Part shown: positions 59,601 to 64,000 of the stretch, in pieces
Layout: each line of letters opens with the position of its first letter
Position numbering within the stretch: position 1 is the first letter of the stretch
From: Sipunculus nudus
Taxonomy: Eukaryota > Annelida > Sipuncula > Golfingiida > Sipunculidae
Reading direction: 5' to 3'
DNA: 64,000 bases
NCBI GenBank assembly: GCA_026874595.1
Contig: CM049315.1
Location: 1,366,501 to 1,430,500, forward strand
Notes under the pieces: generated by a model
Database searches by the model: none
The model's input: only the letters and a program-made list of their open reading frames with translations
What the model was told of the DNA's origin: nothing
Position numbers and translations under genes: made by a program

Positions 59601-61710
59601 AGTAAAACCTAAAGACTAGTGATGTATAAGCTGGAAACAAGTGAAGTAAAACCTGGAGCCTTGTGAAGTAAAACATAAAGACTAGTGATGTAAAAGCTGG
59701 AAACAAGTGAAGTAAAACCTGGAGCCTTGTGAAGTAAAACCTGAAGACTAGTGATGTGAAAGCTGGAAACAAGTGAAGTAAAACCTGGAGCCTTGTGAAG
59801 TAAAACATAAAGACTAGTGATGTAAAAGCTGGAAACAAGTGAATTAAAACCTGGAGTTTAGTGAAGTAAAACCTAGAGTAAAATATGGAGACCAGTGAAG
59901 TAAAACCTGGAGACTAGTGAGGTAAAACCTGGAGCCTTGTGAAGTAAAGCCTGAAGACTAGTGATGTAAAAGCTGGAAACAAGTGAAGTAAAACCTGGAG
60001 CCTGTGAAGTAAACCTGGAGACTAGTGAAGTAAAACCTGGAGCCTTGTGAAGTAAAACCTGAAGACTAGTGATGTAAAAGCTGGAAACAAGTGAAGTAAA
60101 ACCTGGAGCCTTGTGAAGTAAAACCTAAAGACTAGTGATGTAAAAGCTGGAAACAAGTGAAATAAAACCTGGAGCCTTGTGAAATAAAACCTGAAGACTA
60201 GTGATGTAAAAGCTGGACACTAGTAAAGTAAAACCTGGAGATTAGTGAAGTAAAACCTAGAGTAAAATATGGAGACCAGTGAAGTAAAACCTGGAGACTA
60301 GTGAAGTAAAACCTGGAGCCTTGTGAAGTAAAACCTGAAGACTAGTGATGTAAAAGCTGGAAACAAGTGAAGTAAAACCTGGAGACTAGTGAAGTAAACC
60401 TGGAGACTAGTGAAGTAAAACTTGGACCCTTGTGAAGTAAAACCTGAAGACTAGTGATGTAAAAGCTGGAAACAAGTGAATTAAAACCTGGAGATTAGTG
60501 AAGTAAAACCTAGAGAAAACATGGAGACCAGTGAAGTAAAACCTGGAGACTAGTGAAGTAAAACCTGGAGCCTTGTGAAGTAAAACCTGGAGACCAGTGA
60601 AGTAAAACCTAGAGACCACAGAAGTAAAACCTAGAGACCAGTGAACTAAAACCTGGGGACCAGTGAAGTAAAACCTGGAGACTAGTGAAGTAAAACCTGG
60701 AGACGAGTGAAGTAACCCTGGAGTCTAGAAACGCAAACCTGGAAACTATTAATGTTAACCAGGAGACTAATGAAGTAAAAGCTGGAGAACAGTTATAAGT
60801 AATACCTAGAGACTAGTGAAGTAAAACCTGGAGACTAGTGAAGTAAAACCTGGGGACCTGTGAAGTAAAACATGGAGACTAGAGAAATAAACCTGGAGAC
60901 TAGTGGTGTAAAACCTGGAGCCTTGTGAAGTATAACCTGAAGACTAGTGTTGTAAAAGCTGGACACTAGTGAAGTAAAACCTGGAGATAAGTGAAGTACA
61001 GCCTAATGTAAAATATGGAGACCAGTGAAGTAAAACCTGTAGCCTAGAAAAGCAAAACGAGTTAAAATAGTGGAGACGAGTGAAATAACCCTGGAGTCTA
61101 GAAACGCAAACCTGGAAACTATTAATGTTAACCTGGAGACTAATGAAGTAAAAGCTCGAGTCCAGTGAACTAAAACCTGGATACTAGTGAAGTGAAACCT
61201 AGAGAAAAGTGTAGTAAAACCTGGAGACTAGAGAAGTAAAATCCTGAAGCCTAGAAAAGTAAACCTGGAGACTAGTAACGTAAACCTGGAAGCTATTAAT
61301 GTTAACCTGGAGATTAATGAAGTAAAAGCTGGAGACTAGTGAAGTAAAAGCTGGACACTAATGAAGTAAAATCTAGAGACGAGTGAGGTAAAACCTGGAG
61401 ACGAGTGAAGTAAAACCTTGAGCAAAGTAAAATAAACCCAGAGACTCCTGAAGTAAACCTAGAGACTAGTGAAGTAAGACCTTGAGACGAGTGAAGTAAA
61501 CTTGAGATTAGTGAAGTAAAACCTAAACACTCGAAAAGTAAACCTGAGAACTAGTTAAGTAAACCTCAAGACTAGTGGAATAAAACCTTGGAGACAAGTG
61601 AAGAAATACCTTGAGACTTGTGAAGTTAAATCTGGAGACTAGTTAAGTGTAACCTAGAGACGAGTGAAGTAAAACCTAGAGACTAGTAAAGTTAAATCTG
61701 GAGACGATGT

Positions 61711-62694
61711 ATTACAGGCTGATCAACTATAATGATTTATTCAAATATTCGAATGCGAATTCACTCATATTCTGCCACACAAAATGAGGCGCATTCATCA
61801 CTAACTACAAACGTTGTCATGGTCGTTGCCCCTGTAAATGTAACTTCAATGGATTACTTGAATGGAACTGTGTAACACATTAACTCCTTTACTGGACTCA
61901 GTGGTTGTTCAGGATTGCCAAACAATTCTAAAACCTTTTTCAGGAGCATATTAAACATAATACAATACACAAATTTACACCTTCTCAAACTATTTTTTAA
62001 ATATTAAATAAAATTTTCACGAGTGGTTTGTAAATAATTTTTAGTATGTAAGTGCAAAGTGAAACTGGCTTTCTTGCTCACCTCAGCTTTACGATGTGAC
62101 CATGCGTGACTGCTCACCTCAGCTATACGATGTGACCATGCGTGACCATGTGAACGTGTAATGTTGCTTTCGTTATCTCTGGGTTATATGGTAAATACGA
62201 GTTGACAAGTAGAAAAAAAAGGGGTTCGATACGTGGTCTCAGTGTATTTACTACTGGCGAACTTGGCCTACTTAGAGTAACACCATTTGTCCCGTTTGGT
62301 CACCTTCACCTTTGTCTACGGCAATGACTTCATCCAGGGAGAAAATAATGAAACCAATGTTTTACTTGTGTATATAATAGTTTTAATGACAAATGAAATT
62401 GAACAAATGTGACATGAACCCTATGTTAAACATCAGTTTCTGTTTTGTTACTATGACAACCTAGACTTCCGGATAGTGGGCCTTTTGTTGGGTACTGCCT
62501 GCACTTCCTGACATCTGGTGATCAGCATGATCTCAGAGGTAGCGAACTCAGCATTAGTTCATTGTGTTTCATAAGTTTGTCAATGTTAAAGGAGCGCCAT
62601 TCAGTCCCTTGTACATAATCATTTGCGTCATGTTTTTATTAAATTTAGAGATTAAAATATAGTTACAGGTGCCCATTTTTATCATGTGCACTAG
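61711..62694. other. Unique stretch between satellite and solo LTR
   Basis: No FAAH-like exon was found on the minus strand. A 36-bp tandem duplication, TGCTCACCTCAGCT.TACGA in each copy, starts at 62075 and 62111. Otherwise nothing is recognised. Confidence 0.4.
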
Positions 62695-63481
62695 TCTTAC
62701 AGATGTCTTTTTTATTGTGTGACACGGGCGTAACTCATGTTGTAGCGGCCTCGCCTGGCCGGGTGTTGAACTCTCAGTTTAATCCGTACAGGTTGAACTC
62801 TCGCGGAGTTTAACAGCTCGCTGCCGTGCCTGTCTCGAATGTTCGCGTCTGTGCACGTATATTGTTCTTTTAGATTGTTCGTGAAAGGGAATTTTCTAGA
62901 GTTTTCGAATGAAAGGTTATAAATAGGGGCTGTGTTTTAGAGCCGGGAGAGAGGTGAGAGAGTGTTCCGGTGGTCACAGAAGCGTGTTTGTCAGTTTGTG
63001 GGACCTATTCCGATAAGTACGGCAATTATAGATTTTCTTCAGATTTTCTTCTGGATTTGTGACGAATCTTATTTGGTCTTCAGTTTTCTTTCGGGATTGT
63101 TACAAGAGCTTTACTCTGGACTGTTATTCTCCGAGAGAATTTGTGTGAAATGTTCGTCCAGCTTATACATTTTAAAGAACTTGTCGCTGTGACAGTGGTG
63201 GTATCCAGGTACTGTGCACTTTGTTTATTAGGCTGTGTGATTATATTGATTTGCTGTTATACTGTTGTTGTACTGTGTAATTGTATTGATTTAGTGTATT
63301 GTAATGTCAGGGTTGTTTTCAGAATAAATTATGGTTATTTGTTAACAAAAAACCACTGACTTCTTTATTCATTCCCCTAGATATTTCACGCTGCCTAGTG
63401 TTACAGAATCTGATTTTCTTCTCCATTACAAAATTTATGTTCATCACGTATACGTGATCTATTGATATAAGGTTCCGTACA
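62695..63481 (+). mobile_element. Solo LTR of the same retrotransposon family
   Basis: Starts TCTTACAGATG, aligned with TGTTACAGG of the 16998 LTR, and ends GGTTCCGTACA. TATAAATA at 62918-62925 and AATAAA at 63323-63328 mark promoter and polyadenylation sites. CACGCTGCCTAGTGTTACAG is shared with the other LTRs. Its middle matches the truncated LTR at 5111 better than those at 9739/16998, defining two subfamilies. No internal sequence follows and no clear target duplication is seen. Confidence 0.8.
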
Positions 63482-64000
63482 ATATATCTAACTGATACAT
63501 TAAGATTCAAGCAAAATGTACATGTTCTGTAAAATAACAAAGACTTCCACATCTGTGAAGTCTAATAGCCCTGCCTTATCTCAGTATAAACTACTGCCTG
63601 AGCTCCAGTCAATCTCAGACCATCCCCAGCAAGTCAAATAGTTACAGATCGTCATTCTCCTTTTATTTTACGGGTTTTTTTAGGGGGGGGGCACTTAATC
63701 TTTGCCACCAAACATACTTTTCCCCGTTTGCGCTTATTCGTCGTCACGCACCGTCATGCTTTGATTAACACCGAACAATGCTTAAATTACCAAAACACAG
63801 AAAAAGTTATACTTTTTTTCATTTAATGGTCAAGAAAGAAGCCACCCTACCTCCCGATCCATTCCATCGTAAACAATATGATTGATTCACTGCATACTTG
63901 AGGGAGTGGTTCATAGGCTTGTTTTGTAGATTAGACATTAATGATGGTTTAAACAGGTAACAAAAATCATTTAACACCAGCATTTTGATGCCTGCTTTAT
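63482..64000. other. Right edge, nothing recognised
   Basis: AT-rich single-copy sequence with a short G run near 63685; no exon seen. Confidence 0.4.

Larger units (their letters stand above)
39690..61710. repeat. 22-kb satellite of 21-22-bp units with higher-order structure
   Basis: Units centre on ACTAGTGAAGTAAAACC followed by TGGAG, with variants in which CTAGT is replaced by CCTTGT, CCCTGT or ACAAGT and GAAG by GATG. The central part (about 41-60 kb) is homogeneous and ordered into higher-order blocks; both edges (39.7-41 and 60.6-61.7 kb) are more diverged, as expected of arrays renewed from the centre. Open minus-strand frames of 62-139 codons (FTSLVSRFYFTGLQVLLH type) merely translate the repeat. 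It seems to lie within a large 5' intron of the FAAH gene, if that gene's missing exons are beyond 64 kb. Confidence 0.97.

Noticed and set aside
39891-60619. Numerous minus-strand ORFs of 62-139 codons
   Set aside because: Translations of the 22-bp satellite; identical peptides recur at the higher-order repeat spacings.
61711-62694. Upstream FAAH catalytic exon on the minus strand
   Set aside because: No glycine/serine-rich amidase box in any minus-strand frame.
62962-63359. Plus-strand ORFs of 72-76 codons
   Set aside because: They lie inside the solo LTR and have no retroelement protein motif.

Overview
The window looks like invertebrate nuclear DNA, most likely from a bivalve or related mollusc. 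The reasons are multi-exon genes with GT/AG introns, PAN plus C-type-lectin secreted proteins, a FAAH-type amidase with many small exons, AT-rich non-coding DNA full of microsatellites, and DNA, LTR and pearl/Helentron-like repeats of the kind abundant in bivalves. The species cannot be named from the sequence alone.

Layout. (1) 1-3.1 kb: AT-rich, a 127-bp tandem repeat and a GC-rich block of unknown origin. (2) 3.1-7.1 kb: a 25-bp minisatellite, split by an LTR fragment, runs up to the exon 3 donor of a minus-strand PAN/C-type-lectin gene (CTL-A; PAN exon and first CTLD exon present, the rest not found). (3) 7.3-8.5 kb: a non-autonomous hAT-like element. (4) 9.7-17.7 kb: a decayed Ty3/gypsy element with the Gmr1-like order (integrase tail upstream of reverse transcriptase), whose leader is filled by a pearl/Helentron-like array of about 340-bp repeats. 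(5) 17.7-23.8 kb: mostly non-coding, with one orphan exon-like ORF, a hAT-like MITE and a block rich in GTCG/CGAC. (6) 23.8-28.4 kb: a complete plus-strand PAN/C-type-lectin gene (CTL-B, 4 exons, 249 codons). Its second intron is filled by a 60-bp repeat that copies the exon 3 acceptor and exon start. (7) 31.6-38.7 kb: the nine 3'-most coding exons of a minus-strand fatty acid amide hydrolase gene, with a 2.3-kb minisatellite that starts at one of its donors. (8) 38.7-39.4 kb: a Harbinger-type element carrying a MADF-domain ORF. (9) 39.7-61.7 kb: a 22-kb satellite of about 22-bp units with higher-order structure. (10) 62.7-63.5 kb: a solo LTR of the same family as the element in (4).

The main observation is that three introns, in two unrelated gene families, each hold a minisatellite whose repeats start at a splice site of the neighbouring exon and carry copies of that site: a donor in CTL-A, an acceptor plus coding sequence in CTL-B, and a donor in the FAAH gene. 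This suggests that splice junctions seed minisatellites in this genome. The arrays then offer tens of decoy splice sites, and in CTL-B a repeat of 20 codons that stays open across many units.

All exon models come from reading splice signals, phase and protein motifs by eye. They agree in phase throughout but have no transcript support here.
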